Assembly: GCA_015522865.1 (NCBI GenBank) | Contig: WALN01000059.1 | Span: 1 to 14,440 of the forward strand | Length of the DNA stretch: 14,440 nt | DNA from: Microcaldota archaeon | GTDB lineage: Archaea > Micrarchaeota > Micrarchaeia > Norongarragalinales > WALN01 | Direction of reading: 5' to 3' | Shown here: in pieces, positions 1 through 6,725 of the stretch | How positions within the stretch are numbered: the stretch's first letter is position 1 | How the letters are laid out: each line of letters starts with the position of its first letter | Translations under genes and position numbers: made by a program | The notes under the pieces: generated by a model | Database searches by the model: none | What the model saw: the letters and a program-made list of their open reading frames with translations, nothing else | What the model was told of the DNA's origin: nothing

Positions 1-108
1 AATTATCTTTGGGATGTCCCTAAATCCCAAATAAAAAGTATCTTTGATATCAAGCTGAGAGTACTCTTTTGCAAACTTTTTGTAATTGTGTGAATGTATT
101 TTAACCAC
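1..108 (-). CDS. Partial ORF, N-terminal end of an unrecognised protein
   Basis: A frame stays open from a GTG at 108 down to the window edge, giving 36 residues that begin VVKIHSHNYKKFAKEYSQLD. An in-frame TAA lies three codons upstream, so the GTG is the first possible start. The mix of charged and aromatic residues and AGG for arginine resemble the neighbouring genes. It would lie 25 nt downstream of the tRNA-Leu 3' end on the same strand. No GGTGA site is visible, and the A/T-rich TATAAAAT just upstream is too close to act as its promoter. The opposite strand is also open for 30 codons here, so the call is tentative. I do not recognise the family. Confidence 0.38.
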   Translation of the reverse strand, partial: MVKIHSHNYKKFAKEYSQLDIKDTFYLGFRDIPKII

Positions 109-178
109 TTTATTTTATAGATCAGTTTGGCAGTGCAGGGAGAGGGATTCGAACCCCCGTAGACCTAAGTCAGTGGAT

Positions 179-305
179 TTCCCAGTGCTTCTTTGCTTCG
201 CAAAGAGCTGCACCAGAACTCCCCCTTTCTTTCTAAAGAAAGAAAGTGGTAAGCTTCTAGAAAGAAAGAAATGCTTCTTGATGCAGCTTCTTTTTAAGAA
301 GCTGC
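179..305 (-). other. 127-nt intron of tRNA-Leu at position 37/38
   Basis: The intron separates CTCAAG (anticodon loop 32-37) from A38 and the 3' anticodon stem TCCAC. Exon CTCA can pair with intron TGGG at 181-184 to form the 4-bp central helix. The bulges are AG|G and AA|A, placing the cuts after 306 and after 179 in minus-strand order. The helix on the intron side is not continuous with this core, so the motif is a relaxed BHB. The interior holds three local hairpins: a perfect 10-bp stem GCAGCTTCTT/AAGAAGCTGC (283-305), a 9-bp CTTTCTTTC/GAAAGAAAG stem, and a TCTTTGC/GCAAAGA stem closed by GTGC/GCAC. It is longer than the mature tRNA. No box C/D or H/ACA signature is apparent. Confidence 0.88.
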
Positions 306-321
306 CTTGAGTCCACCCCGT

Positions 322-341
322 TTGGTCAGCCAAACGGGCTT
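322..341 (-). other. 20-nt noncanonical D-loop intron of tRNA-Leu (perfect BHB)
   Basis: Removing these 20 bases restores the D-arm CCG-GAGTGGTCAAA-CGG; leaving them in gives no acceptable D-arm. The local RNA folds as a strict helix-bulge-helix-bulge-helix: exon GGTC pairs with intron GACC (4 bp central helix), bulge AA|A lies on the 5' side, AGCC/GGCT closes a CGTTT loop, bulge AA|A lies on the 3' side, and D-stem CCG/CGG forms the outer helix. The cut site falls just before A21. The flanking AAA repeats leave the exact cut ambiguous by sequence alone; the BHB rule fixes it. Confidence 0.9.
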
Positions 342-387
342 TTGACCACTCCGGCATCCCTGCACATACCTATTTTAGTATAACATT

Positions 388-395
388 TTTAAATA
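388..395. promoter_or_regulatory. Box A (TTTAAATA), possibly shared by two divergent genes
   Basis: TTTAAATA is centred about 35 nt upstream of the ATG at 427, which predicts a transcript start near 416 and leaves the GGTGA at 418-422 in a short leader. Read on the minus strand it is TATTTAAA, centred about 28 nt from the tRNA-Leu 5' end at 363. It is the only strong box A in the 63-nt divergent gap, so it may serve both directions. The sequence is seen directly; bidirectional use is inference. Confidence 0.6.
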
Positions 396-426
396 CTATA
401 ACATTTCTTTAATTACAGGTGAAAAA

Positions 427-627
427 ATGAAGAAAGTTAAGCCAAAAAATAAAAATGAGAAATCCATGTGGGAAACCATAAACATAGTCTATGCAATAGT
501 ACTGGTAATATTTATCTTAGTGATGTTGTTGAATTTCATTTACAACAGAAACTACTTCTATGGAATCAGCGCCACTTTGGCAGGTTTTGTGCTATACGTT
601 TTCTGGATAGTCACAAAAATAGAGTAG
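427..627 (+). CDS. Small two-helix membrane protein, unknown function
   Basis: This 66-residue protein has a basic, polar N-terminus (residues 1-15, many Lys and Asn) followed by two hydrophobic segments at about 20-38 and 45-63, joined by a short NRNYF turn. The basic start suggests an N-terminus inside the cell and both ends cytoplasmic. The ATG follows GGTGA (418-422) with a four-base spacer, a good archaeal ribosome binding site. The stop is 19 nt before the epimerase start, so the two are probably co-transcribed, although nothing in the sequence shows a shared function. I do not recognise a family. Confidence 0.75.
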   Translation: MKKVKPKNKNEKSMWETINIVYAIVLVIFILVMLLNFIYNRNYFYGISATLAGFVLYVFWIVTKIE

Positions 628-646
628 CTTAGAAATAGGCGAAGCA

Positions 647-1594
647 ATGATACTAATAAGTGGTGCCGGAGGGCACATAGGCAGAGCACTGATTAAAAAA
701 CTAAGTAAAAAGAAGGATAAAGAGCTGCTTGCCTTAGTTTACCGCTATGTTAAATTTCCTCCAAAAGTTAGAATACTGACCTGTGACCTCACAAAACCAG
801 TTAAAAAAAACAAAATTTTTTCTCATGTAGATACAATTATTCATCTTGCTGCTAAAATAGATTATACCTCCCCAAAAGAAAAGGTAATTGCTCAAAACAC
901 TGCAATGACCAATAATATTGTTAAGCTCGCAAAACGATACAAAATAAAAAGAATAATTTATATGAGTTCTGCATCTGTTTACGGACACGCAGATAATGAG
1001 AATATAATTGAAGAAACCTCATGTCATCCTGAAAGTGCTTATGCATACAGCAAGCTTTTAGGAGAGCGCGAGATTAGAAAATTGCCCCATTGGATCATTT
1101 TCAGGGCGCCAGTTATCTACGGGCCTGGTTTTGAAAGTTTCTGCAAGTTAATACGCTTAATTGAAAAACACAGAATGTTCTTAATTGGAAATGCAAAAAA
1201 TAATGTTGCAATGGTGCATGTAAACGATGTAGTAGATGCAATTATTAAAGTAATTGAAAATAAAAAAATCGATAAGCAAATATTTAATATAGCGTCTGAT
1301 GAACTAATTTCGCAGGAAAAAATGCTTAAAGTAATAGCTTCTGAGCTCAGAGTTTCACTACCCGCTTTTTATGTATCGCGCGAGCTGGCCCTCGGCCTTG
1401 CAACAACTTATCAAAAATTTGAAAAATTTTTTGGGAGAAAGGCAACACCCCTCCACGAATATATAGAAGTATTGTCTGCAGACAGAATAATTAATATAGA
1501 AAAAGCAAAAAAAATATTGAAATTCAGACCAAGAGTAAAATTCAAGGAAGGAGTAAAGGAACTAATTAGAGAATGCAAAAGCTCCCAACATTAA
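647..1594 (+). CDS. NAD-dependent epimerase/dehydratase (extended SDR family)
   Basis: This 315-aa protein opens with the Rossmann glycine motif GAGGHIG (residues 6-12), followed by CDLT near 46-49, HLAA (66-69), the serine strand YMSSASVYG (105-113) and the catalytic YAYSK (Tyr132, Lys136). These are hallmarks of the extended short-chain dehydrogenase group that acts on nucleotide sugars, such as UDP-glucose 4-epimerase or dTDP-glucose 4,6-dehydratase. Length fits the family (300-350 aa). The C-terminal half sets substrate choice and I cannot assign one. GGCGA lies four bases before the ATG. It follows the small membrane protein by 19 nt. A role in surface glycan precursors fits the two glycosyltransferases in the window, but that link is inferred. 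Confidence 0.9.
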   Translation: MILISGAGGHIGRALIKKLSKKKDKELLALVYRYVKFPPKVRILTCDLTKPVKKNKIFSHVDTIIHLAAKIDYTSPKEKVIAQNTAMTNNIVKLAKRYKIKRIIYMSSASVYGHADNENIIEETSCHPESAYAYSKLLGEREIRKLPHWIIFRAPVIYGPGFESFCKLIRLIEKHRMFLIGNAKNNVAMVHVNDVVDAIIKVIENKKIDKQIFNIASDELISQEKMLKVIASELRVSLPAFYVSRELALGLATTYQKFEKFFGRKATPLHEYIEVLSADRIINIEKAKKILKFRPRVKFKEGVKELIRECKSSQH

Positions 1595-1612
1595 CAAATA
1601 AAAATATTGCGG

Positions 1613-1620
1613 TTTAAAGA
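1613..1620 (+). promoter_or_regulatory. Candidate box A for the membrane pyrophosphatase
   Basis: TTTAAAGA lies 42 nt before the ATG at 1662. A start of transcription about 25 nt downstream would give a leader of about 20 nt that includes the GGTGA site. The match is weaker than for other boxes in the window. Confidence 0.35.
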
Positions 1621-1652
1621 GAAGTATAACTAGTAAATGAAAATACGGACAA

Positions 1653-1657
1653 GGTGA
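1653..1657 (+). promoter_or_regulatory. Ribosome binding site GGTGA deciding the pyrophosphatase start
   Basis: GGTGA, four bases (CTTG), then ATG at 1662. The in-frame TTG at 1659 would leave a single-base spacer, so the ATG is preferred. Confidence 0.75.
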
Positions 1658-1661
1658 CTTG

Positions 1662-3614
1662 ATGGAGCTTGCATTTATAACTGGAACAATCGCAGTCCTT
1701 GCTCTTCTATTTGGCCTCTACAAAGCGTATGTTGTGCTCAATAAGAAGGAAGGAAACGAAAAAATGCGAGAGATTTCAAATGCTATCCACAGCGGAGCAA
1801 TAACTTATTTGAAAAAGCAATATAGCGTAATTGTTGTTTTCATTGTAATTATATTCTTTATTATGTATTTCCTGCTCAATTCTATAATTGCCGGCGCTTT
1901 TGTTTTTGGTGCATTTCTCTCGGCGCTTGCCGGCTTTGTGGGTATGTGGATTTCTACAAAAGCAAATGTGAGAACAACCGAAGCAGCAAGGAAGGGCATT
2001 TCTCCAGCTCTTGAGATAGCATTTTCAAGTGGCACTGTGATGGGGATGTCTATAGTTGGGCTTGGTCTGCTTGGTTTAAGTATATTATATTGGGCTGTTG
2101 GAGATCCGAATTTAATAATTGGTTTTTCATTTGGTGCTTCTTCCATTGCTTTATTTATGAGAGTCGGCGGCGGCATATTCACAAAAGCTGCAGATATGGG
2201 CGCTGATCTGGTTGGGAAAATTGAAAAAGGCATACCTGAAGATGACCCCCGCAATCCTGCTGTTATCGCAGACAATGTAGGGGATAACGTAGGAGATGTT
2301 GCAGGCATGGGGGCAGACCTATTTGAATCCTATATAGCATCAATTGTTTCAACAATGATTATTGGAATAATTGCTCTTGGACCAAAAGGCGCCGAGTTTC
2401 CCTTGGCAGTAGCTGCAGCAGGCGTAATTGCATCAATATTAGGAAGCTTTTTCATCAAAATAAAAAGTAAAGAAATTGAATCCAGATTGAGAGCCGCCAC
2501 TACTGCAAGTGCAATTTTATCTCTAATTTTTGCAGCAATTCTTTCATTATATTATTTTGGAAACTATAACGCATTTCTAGCCATCGCTTCTGGGTTAATT
2601 GCGGGTGTAATAATTGGGCTGGCAACAGAGTATTATACGGCAGAGCACAAAAAGCATGCGAGGGAAGTCGCGCACGCATCGCTTTCTGGGGCTGCAACAA
2701 ATATACTAAAAGGTTTTTCAGTTGGTCTGAAGAGCACAGCAATTATCGTGTTAATAATAGCCGCAGCTATTTTAGTTTCATTTTGGACAGATGGTTTATT
2801 CGGGGTTGCAGTTGCCGCTGTCGGTATGCTGAGCACTCTCGGGGCAACAATGGCAATAGATGCCTATGGCCCTGTTGCAGACAATGCCGGGGGGATAGCT
2901 GAAATGGCCGGACTTCCAAATAGAGTAAGAAAAATAACTGACAGATTAGACGCTGCGGGAAATACAACTGCTGCGATTGGTAAAGGATTTGCAATAGGCT
3001 CCGCGGCTCTTACCGCACTTGCCTTGTTTTCAGCGTTTCAGCAAAGTGCTTCTCTCACTTCGATTAGTCTTTCTCATTCCACAACTGTAGCTGGTCTGTT
3101 AATAGGTGGTATACTGCCATTCTATTTTGCCTCGCTCTTACTCAATTCAGTAAGTGTGGCTGCATTTAAAATAATAGAAGAAGTAAGAAAACAGTTTAGA
3201 GAAATAAAAGGGCTTATGCAAAGAAAAGCGAAACCAAATTACAACAAAGTTGTTGCGATAAGCACTTCATCAGCAATAAGAGAAATGATTTTGCCTGCAG
3301 TTATAGCTATTCTCTCGCCTATAGTTGTGGGGCTCGCTTTAGGCGCAGAAGCGGTTGGAGGCATGCTTGCTGGAGCACTTGTAGCGGGCGTATTGCTCGC
3401 AGTTTCAATGGCAAATGCAGGCGGAGTGTGGGACAACGCAAAGAAGTATATTGAATCTGGGAAACTCGGTGGCAAAGGCAGTATGCCACACGCAGCCTCT
3501 GTTGTCGGCGACACAGTCGGAGATTCATTTAAGGATACCGCTGGGCCCTCTTTGAACATATTACTTAAACTCATGAGTACGGTTGCGCTAATTTTTGCGG
3601 TTTTCTTCCACTAA
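1662..3614 (+). CDS. hppA: Membrane-bound ion-translocating pyrophosphatase
   Basis: This 650-aa polytopic protein couples PPi hydrolysis to pumping Na+ or H+ across the membrane. Family signatures are intact: GGGIFTKAADMGADLVGKIE (about 169-188), EDDPRNPA (193-200), DNVGDNVGDVAGMGADLFES (204-223), EYYT, DAYGPVADNAGGIAEM, GGVWDNAKKYIESG and GDTVGDSFKDTAGPSLNILL at the C-terminus. After GNTT the sequence is AAIG: Ala at the position where K+-independent enzymes carry Lys indicates the K+-dependent class. The glutamate in DLFES occupies the early position typical of Na+-pumping members, rather than the later one of plant H+ pumps. Length is at the low end of the family (roughly 650-770). It stands alone, followed by a T-rich stretch. 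Confidence 0.96.
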   Translation: MELAFITGTIAVLALLFGLYKAYVVLNKKEGNEKMREISNAIHSGAITYLKKQYSVIVVFIVIIFFIMYFLLNSIIAGAFVFGAFLSALAGFVGMWISTKANVRTTEAARKGISPALEIAFSSGTVMGMSIVGLGLLGLSILYWAVGDPNLIIGFSFGASSIALFMRVGGGIFTKAADMGADLVGKIEKGIPEDDPRNPAVIADNVGDNVGDVAGMGADLFESYIASIVSTMIIGIIALGPKGAEFPLAVAAAGVIASILGSFFIKIKSKEIESRLRAATTASAILSLIFAAILSLYYFGNYNAFLAIASGLIAGVIIGLATEYYTAEHKKHAREVAHASLSGAATNILKGFSVGLKSTAIIVLIIAAAILVSFWTDGLFGVAVAAVGMLSTLGATMAIDAYGPVADNAGGIAEMAGLPNRVRKITDRLDAAGNTTAAIGKGFAIGSAALTALALFSAFQQSASLTSISLSHSTTVAGLLIGGILPFYFASLLLNSVSVAAFKIIEEVRKQFREIKGLMQRKAKPNYNKVVAISTSSAIREMILPAVIAILSPIVVGLALGAEAVGGMLAGALVAGVLLAVSMANAGGVWDNAKKYIESGKLGGKGSMPHAASVVGDTVGDSFKDTAGPSLNILLKLMSTVALIFAVFFH

Positions 3615-3615
3615 G

Positions 3616-3627
3616 TTTTTCCGTTTT
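3616..3627 (+). terminator. T-rich candidate terminator after hppA
   Basis: Two runs, TTTTT and TTTT, separated by CCG, start two bases after the TAA stop. Archaeal termination relies on U-tracts, so this could end the hppA transcript. The next gene has its own strong box A 25 bases further on. Confidence 0.4.
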
Positions 3628-3652
3628 GAAATTGAAAAGTAGGGAATAATTA

Positions 3653-3660
3653 TTTATATA
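3653..3660 (+). promoter_or_regulatory. Box A (TTTATATA) for a leaderless transcript
   Basis: This is a consensus archaeal TATA element. Its centre lies 25 nt before the ATG at 3681, so transcription is expected to start at or within a base or two of the start codon. Confidence 0.8.
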
Positions 3661-3680
3661 CCGACAGCATAATAAGTGTG

Positions 3681-3971
3681 ATGAGAGCTTTTGTTAGATC
3701 GCTGGACAAAAAAAGGGGAATTGCGAAAGCCTCAGTCATCGGAGACAGAGCATATGTGTGGCTCAGCTCTTCAATTTCATTCGAAAAACTGAATCAGATC
3801 GCTTCTCGGTATAACTACGATATTGTAAAAAAAGCATCGACGTATATTGTAAATAACAACAAGGGCAAATTAGTTGCTATATTGCACGACCTATCTAAAA
3901 TAGAATTTCCACAGAATTTCCACGAGAATAGGGATTCAATAGATTTTTTGGAAGCAATAATTAACAAGTAA
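3681..3971 (+). CDS. Conserved-looking hypothetical protein, 96 aa
   Basis: A small soluble protein with alternating strand-like and basic helical segments, starting MRAFVRSLDKKRGIAKAS. I see no cysteine pairs, signal peptide or membrane helix, and do not recognise a family. A GTG at 3678 precedes the ATG at 3681. The ATG is preferred because box A (3653-3660) predicts the transcript 5' end at about 3681, making the message leaderless. The stop is 31 nt before the nitroreductase start and no strong box A lies between, so the two may form one operon. The gene is likely real because promoter, length and composition agree, but no function can be given. Confidence 0.7.
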   Translation: MRAFVRSLDKKRGIAKASVIGDRAYVWLSSSISFEKLNQIASRYNYDIVKKASTYIVNNNKGKLVAILHDLSKIEFPQNFHENRDSIDFLEAIINK

Positions 3972-4002
3972 AATAAGTGTCCGATACAATGGGGCGAAGT
4001 GT

Positions 4003-4491
4003 GTGGAGTTGAAAAAGGCAATTTTTGAGAGAAGAAGTATTAGGCAATTTAAGCCAAAGTTAGTTGAGAGAAGCAAACTAATAGAGATTATAAAAGCAGG
4101 ACTTCAAGCACCTTCCTCCGACAACCTTCAGCCCTACCGCTTTATAGTAATTCTCAACAAAAAAGCAATAGAAAAAATTTTTTCTTTTGCTCCATGGGGG
4201 CAGTTCGCTGCAAACGCTCCCTCAGCAGTTGCAATAGTTATAGAAAAAGATAACAAATGGGCCGAAACAGATGCTGCTTTGCTAACTGAAAATATGCTTT
4301 TAAGAGCATGGGAGCTTGGAATAGGTTCCTGCTTTGTTGGAGAAATAAACAAAGAAAGTGTAGGAAAATTTTTGGGTTTGAGGGAGAATGAAGAAATTTT
4401 CACAGTGCTTCCATTTGGATATGGAGAATATACATCAGAACTCTGGCCGGTCAAGAAAAAAGTGGAGAATTGCGTTGAGTTTGTTGAGTAG
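4003..4491 (+). CDS. Nitroreductase-family flavoprotein
   Basis: This 162-aa protein has the FMN-binding arginine cluster ERRSIRQF (residues 9-16), the APSSDNLQP segment (36-44) that contacts the flavin, a helix ENMLLRAWELGIGSCF, and a C-terminal VLPFGYGE matching the family's closing FMN motif. Members are usually homodimeric NAD(P)H-dependent oxidoreductases of about 170-220 aa, so this is a short, minimal version. The physiological substrate cannot be predicted. The GTG start gives MELKKAIFERRS, which matches the usual N-terminus; a TTG two codons later has no usable binding site. GGCGA lies five bases upstream. The gene follows the 96-aa protein by 31 nt. Confidence 0.9.
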   Translation: MELKKAIFERRSIRQFKPKLVERSKLIEIIKAGLQAPSSDNLQPYRFIVILNKKAIEKIFSFAPWGQFAANAPSAVAIVIEKDNKWAETDAALLTENMLLRAWELGIGSCFVGEINKESVGKFLGLRENEEIFTVLPFGYGEYTSELWPVKKKVENCVEFVE

Positions 4492-4503
4492 CCCCTCAAA
4501 AGA

Positions 4504-4511
4504 TTTAAATA
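4504..4511 (+). promoter_or_regulatory. Box A (TTTAAATA) for a leaderless transcript
   Basis: The box centre lies 25 nt upstream of the ATG at 4533, within the 41-nt gap after the nitroreductase. Transcription should begin at the start codon. Confidence 0.8.
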
Positions 4512-4532
4512 AAAATAAAATATAATTATTGC

Positions 4533-5618
4533 ATGGAATACGAAAAGGAATTCTTTAAATCATTGAAAAAGATGCTTCCCTACAGCAGGCTGAATGCACC
4601 GGGCAGGTTGTTAACCGCAGAGAACATTCCGCTTTTTAAGTTTTTTCCATATTACAGCGACCTCCATATAAAGGATTTTGAGCAACTTGTAGAAAAATCT
4701 CAATCTAAAAAAATAAATATAGATGTGATTTCTCCAACCACCCTTAGAAAAGAATTGCTGTTTGCAATGTTCGATGGGTGCGCCGCGGGAACACCAGCAA
4801 AGGTGAGGCAAAAAATATTTAAGGACAGCGCAAATTTGCTGAGAAAAATAGCAGTTACGGACATTTTCTCTTTAGATGGAAATTTTGCTCATAACGCCGG
4901 AGAGTTGGCGTTGATAACCTCTAACCTTCCGTGGAATAGCGCAAACGCAGAACAGAAAATTGCTTTTGGGAATCTTTATGTAGCTCTCCATGTACTTTCA
5001 GAGTCTCTATTCACTTATGTGTTTACTGATGGAGTAGTTGAGCACTTTGGGCCATACGACGTTTCAGACGTCTTTGGCAAAGGAAGGGTGCTTGTTGTTA
5101 CCAAATACAGAAATCTGCAAGGCGGCGGGTTGTGGAAAAAAATTTCTAAAATAAATGAAATGAATATTTTTAGTATTCATAAAGGCAACAACATATCTTT
5201 TAATTTCTTAAACCAAATTCAACACTCCTTTTCTCTCTATGATTCTCTGGAATATTTCGTAGTATCAACTGGAAAAGGAATAAAAAAGATATACAACACT
5301 TCCAATGAAATCAATGAACTTGCTTATTACATAGCAGAAGTAGCGGACAAGCAATACATGGAATTAACCGCTCTTTATCCCGAAGAATTCAAGAAAAAAC
5401 TAATAGAAATTAGGGATCTAAGGCTTGGAAAGTTGGCAGAGCTTACCAGAACAAAGTTTCATACTAAAGAATATTATGAAAGGGTTGAGAATAGAGAAGC
5501 GCTTTCTGATATTTTTTCTTCTGATGAGAAGAAATTCTCCGCCCAGCTTTTGAGCTTTCTAAAATGTAAAAAATTTCCGAAAGGACTAAAAACGGATAAC
5601 ATACTGGAGAGCAGGTGA
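4533..5618 (+). CDS. Unrecognised 361-aa soluble protein
   Basis: I do not recognise this protein. It appears cytoplasmic: no signal peptide or membrane helix. The N-terminal third is mixed alpha/beta with FPYYSDLHIKDFEQL, followed by a small-residue segment FDGCAAGTPAKVR near residue 85-100. The middle holds LHVLSESLFTYVFTDGVVEHFGPYD, then a glycine-rich KYRNLQGGGLW. The C-terminal 120 residues are charged and helical. I find no P-loop, HxH or DxD motif that would suggest an enzyme class. Translation should be leaderless from 4533. Its TGA stop is part of the GGTGA binding site of the downstream phosphoesterase, so the two are translationally coupled and probably act together. Confidence 0.75.
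   Translation: MEYEKEFFKSLKKMLPYSRLNAPGRLLTAENIPLFKFFPYYSDLHIKDFEQLVEKSQSKKINIDVISPTTLRKELLFAMFDGCAAGTPAKVRQKIFKDSANLLRKIAVTDIFSLDGNFAHNAGELALITSNLPWNSANAEQKIAFGNLYVALHVLSESLFTYVFTDGVVEHFGPYDVSDVFGKGRVLVVTKYRNLQGGGLWKKISKINEMNIFSIHKGNNISFNFLNQIQHSFSLYDSLEYFVVSTGKGIKKIYNTSNEINELAYYIAEVADKQYMELTALYPEEFKKKLIEIRDLRLGKLAELTRTKFHTKEYYERVENREALSDIFSSDEKKFSAQLLSFLKCKKFPKGLKTDNILESR
5614..5618 (+). promoter_or_regulatory. Ribosome binding site GGTGA overlapping a stop codon
   Basis: GGTGA contains the TGA stop of the 361-aa gene and sits four bases (ATTG) before the ATG at 5623. This favours ATG over the TTG at 5620 and implies coupled translation. Confidence 0.75.
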
Positions 5619-5622
5619 ATTG

Positions 5623-6711
5623 ATGTTTGATTGGCTCAGAAAATTATTAGGTATTAAAAAAACTGCGCAGGCAAATGGGAGGAAGCGTATAACTGGAAGC
5701 ACCGCCGTAATTTCAGATATACATGGAAATTTAGAAGCTCTGAAAGCAGTTGAGAAAGAGATTAGAAAGCAAAATATCAAAAATATTCTTTTTTTGGGGG
5801 ACCTCTTCGGCGGCCCCGGAGTAGAGATAAATGAAACAATAGAAGAGATGAAAAAATTAGAGAAAGATGTAAGAAGAAAAAGCGGAGAGTTCGTCATGAT
5901 CGCCGGCAATGGAGATATGTACGCGCTTACTTCTGCTGGCAGGAGATACTTAGAAACGGTAGCAGACAGCTCGCCAATATATTATTCTACAAGTAAATAT
6001 CATATAAATGCAGTAAAACCGGAGAATAAGAAATGGGTTGCGGACAAGTTGGTAAGAAAAAAAGATAAGAAAGAAATTCTCTTAGCCGCGTTTTTGCTTT
6101 CCTCGAAGCGTTCAGACATGGTTATTGACCCCAAATTAGGTTATGTAAATTTCAGATGGACACATAAACATATTACTGAGAAGCAGCGAGCTCTGTTGAA
6201 AAAATTGGGATTTGAGCCAAACCCAAAAGAAGGGTACGAATTAATAGAACATGCTCTGGGTTCGGAAATACTGAACCATGACGCGGAAGTTATAATCGGG
6301 AATAGAGTAGTTCATTTAAGCCACGGCGGCCCGGGCCCATTGTTCAAATCTCGCATTGAAAAGCAATTTAAGCCAGAGGAGGCATTCGAGCTTCTTTCTG
6401 AAGAGGTTAGCGATTTACTTATTGGCCATAACCACGTTAGCAAGGACTATAGAGTTGATGGGAAGCGAATAATACAGGTGGGTTCTATTGGAGCTCCAAG
6501 AGACAAAGATCCCAGAGCATCATATGCAATAATCCACGGGGTGGATAAAAAAGGCCAGCTAATTATCACTCATCACAAGGTCCCATATGATGTAAATAAA
6601 ACAGCAAAAGCGCTGTCTACCAATAAATACTTAAAGCCGGAATATGTCAAAACAATCATTGCCGCGCTTAAAGACGGGGAAGTAACTGTCGCGCGCCTTT
6701 CAAAAAAATAG
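5623..6711 (+). CDS. Calcineurin-like metallophosphoesterase
   Basis: This 362-aa protein carries the metal-site motifs in order: SDIHGN (Asp32, His34), GDLFGG (Asp60), GNGD (Asn96), LSHGG (His234) and GHNH (His269, His271), followed by VGSIGAPRDKDPRASY, typical of YfcE/ApaH-like phosphoesterases. Position 97 is Gly where many members have His (GNHD). Between GNGD and LSHGG lie about 135 residues, longer than I expect, including a lysine-rich helical insert (about 135-200) that could form a substrate cap. The substrate (phosphodiester, phosphoprotein or nucleotide) cannot be inferred. It is coupled to the unknown 361-aa protein upstream and converges with the Mth938-like gene 14 nt downstream. 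Confidence 0.9.
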   Translation: MFDWLRKLLGIKKTAQANGRKRITGSTAVISDIHGNLEALKAVEKEIRKQNIKNILFLGDLFGGPGVEINETIEEMKKLEKDVRRKSGEFVMIAGNGDMYALTSAGRRYLETVADSSPIYYSTSKYHINAVKPENKKWVADKLVRKKDKKEILLAAFLLSSKRSDMVIDPKLGYVNFRWTHKHITEKQRALLKKLGFEPNPKEGYELIEHALGSEILNHDAEVIIGNRVVHLSHGGPGPLFKSRIEKQFKPEEAFELLSEEVSDLLIGHNHVSKDYRVDGKRIIQVGSIGAPRDKDPRASYAIIHGVDKKGQLIITHHKVPYDVNKTAKALSTNKYLKPEYVKTIIAALKDGEVTVARLSKK

Positions 6712-6720
6712 AAAAATATT
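6702..6720 (-). terminator. U-tract terminator for the minus-strand GT2/Mth938 operon
   Basis: Immediately after the TGA at 6726-6728, the minus strand reads a five-T run (6716-6712) and then a seven-T run (6708-6702). Two U-tracts in succession match archaeal factor-light termination. They lie inside the 3' end of the convergent phosphoesterase gene. Confidence 0.45.
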
Positions 6721-6725
6721 TCTCT

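Larger units (their letters stand above)
134..363 (-). tRNA. tRNA-Leu(CAA) containing two introns
   Basis: After removal of two introns the gene gives an 83-nt class II tRNA. It has a 7-bp acceptor stem GCAGGGA/TCCCTGC with discriminator A, T8, a 3-bp D-stem CCG/CGG with A14 and GG in the loop, anticodon stem GTGGA/TCCAC with loop CTCAAGA (anticodon CAA), a 14-nt variable arm with a GAC/GTC stem, and T-arm GGGGG-TTCGAAT-CCCTC. The long variable arm, A73 and anticodon assign leucine (UUG codons). The 3' CCA is not encoded: the next bases are CTG. One intron sits in the D-loop and one at the common archaeal 37/38 site. Transcription probably starts from the box A near 388-395, about 25-28 nt from the 5' end. 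The three-helix reconstruction leaves little doubt about identity. Confidence 0.95.

Noticed and set aside
9..30. Inverted repeat TTGGGAT / ATCCCAA with an 8-nt loop
   Set aside because: Seven base pairs, no U-tract on either strand, and inside a possible coding frame; too weak to call a terminator.
179..305. A C/D-box small RNA inside the tRNA-Leu intron, as in archaeal tRNA-Trp introns
   Set aside because: No RTGATGA box C with a matching CTGA box D was found in the intron.
86..357. Open frames on both strands across the tRNA locus (74 aa plus, 80 aa minus)
   Set aside because: They cover the tRNA-Leu exons and introns, and their sequence is explained by the tRNA and its hairpins.
1805..2308. 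167-aa minus-strand frame inside hppA, plus other shadows at 2500-2994 and 3239-3574
   Set aside because: They are antisense to well-conserved pyrophosphatase motifs, have low-complexity composition and no promoter or binding site.
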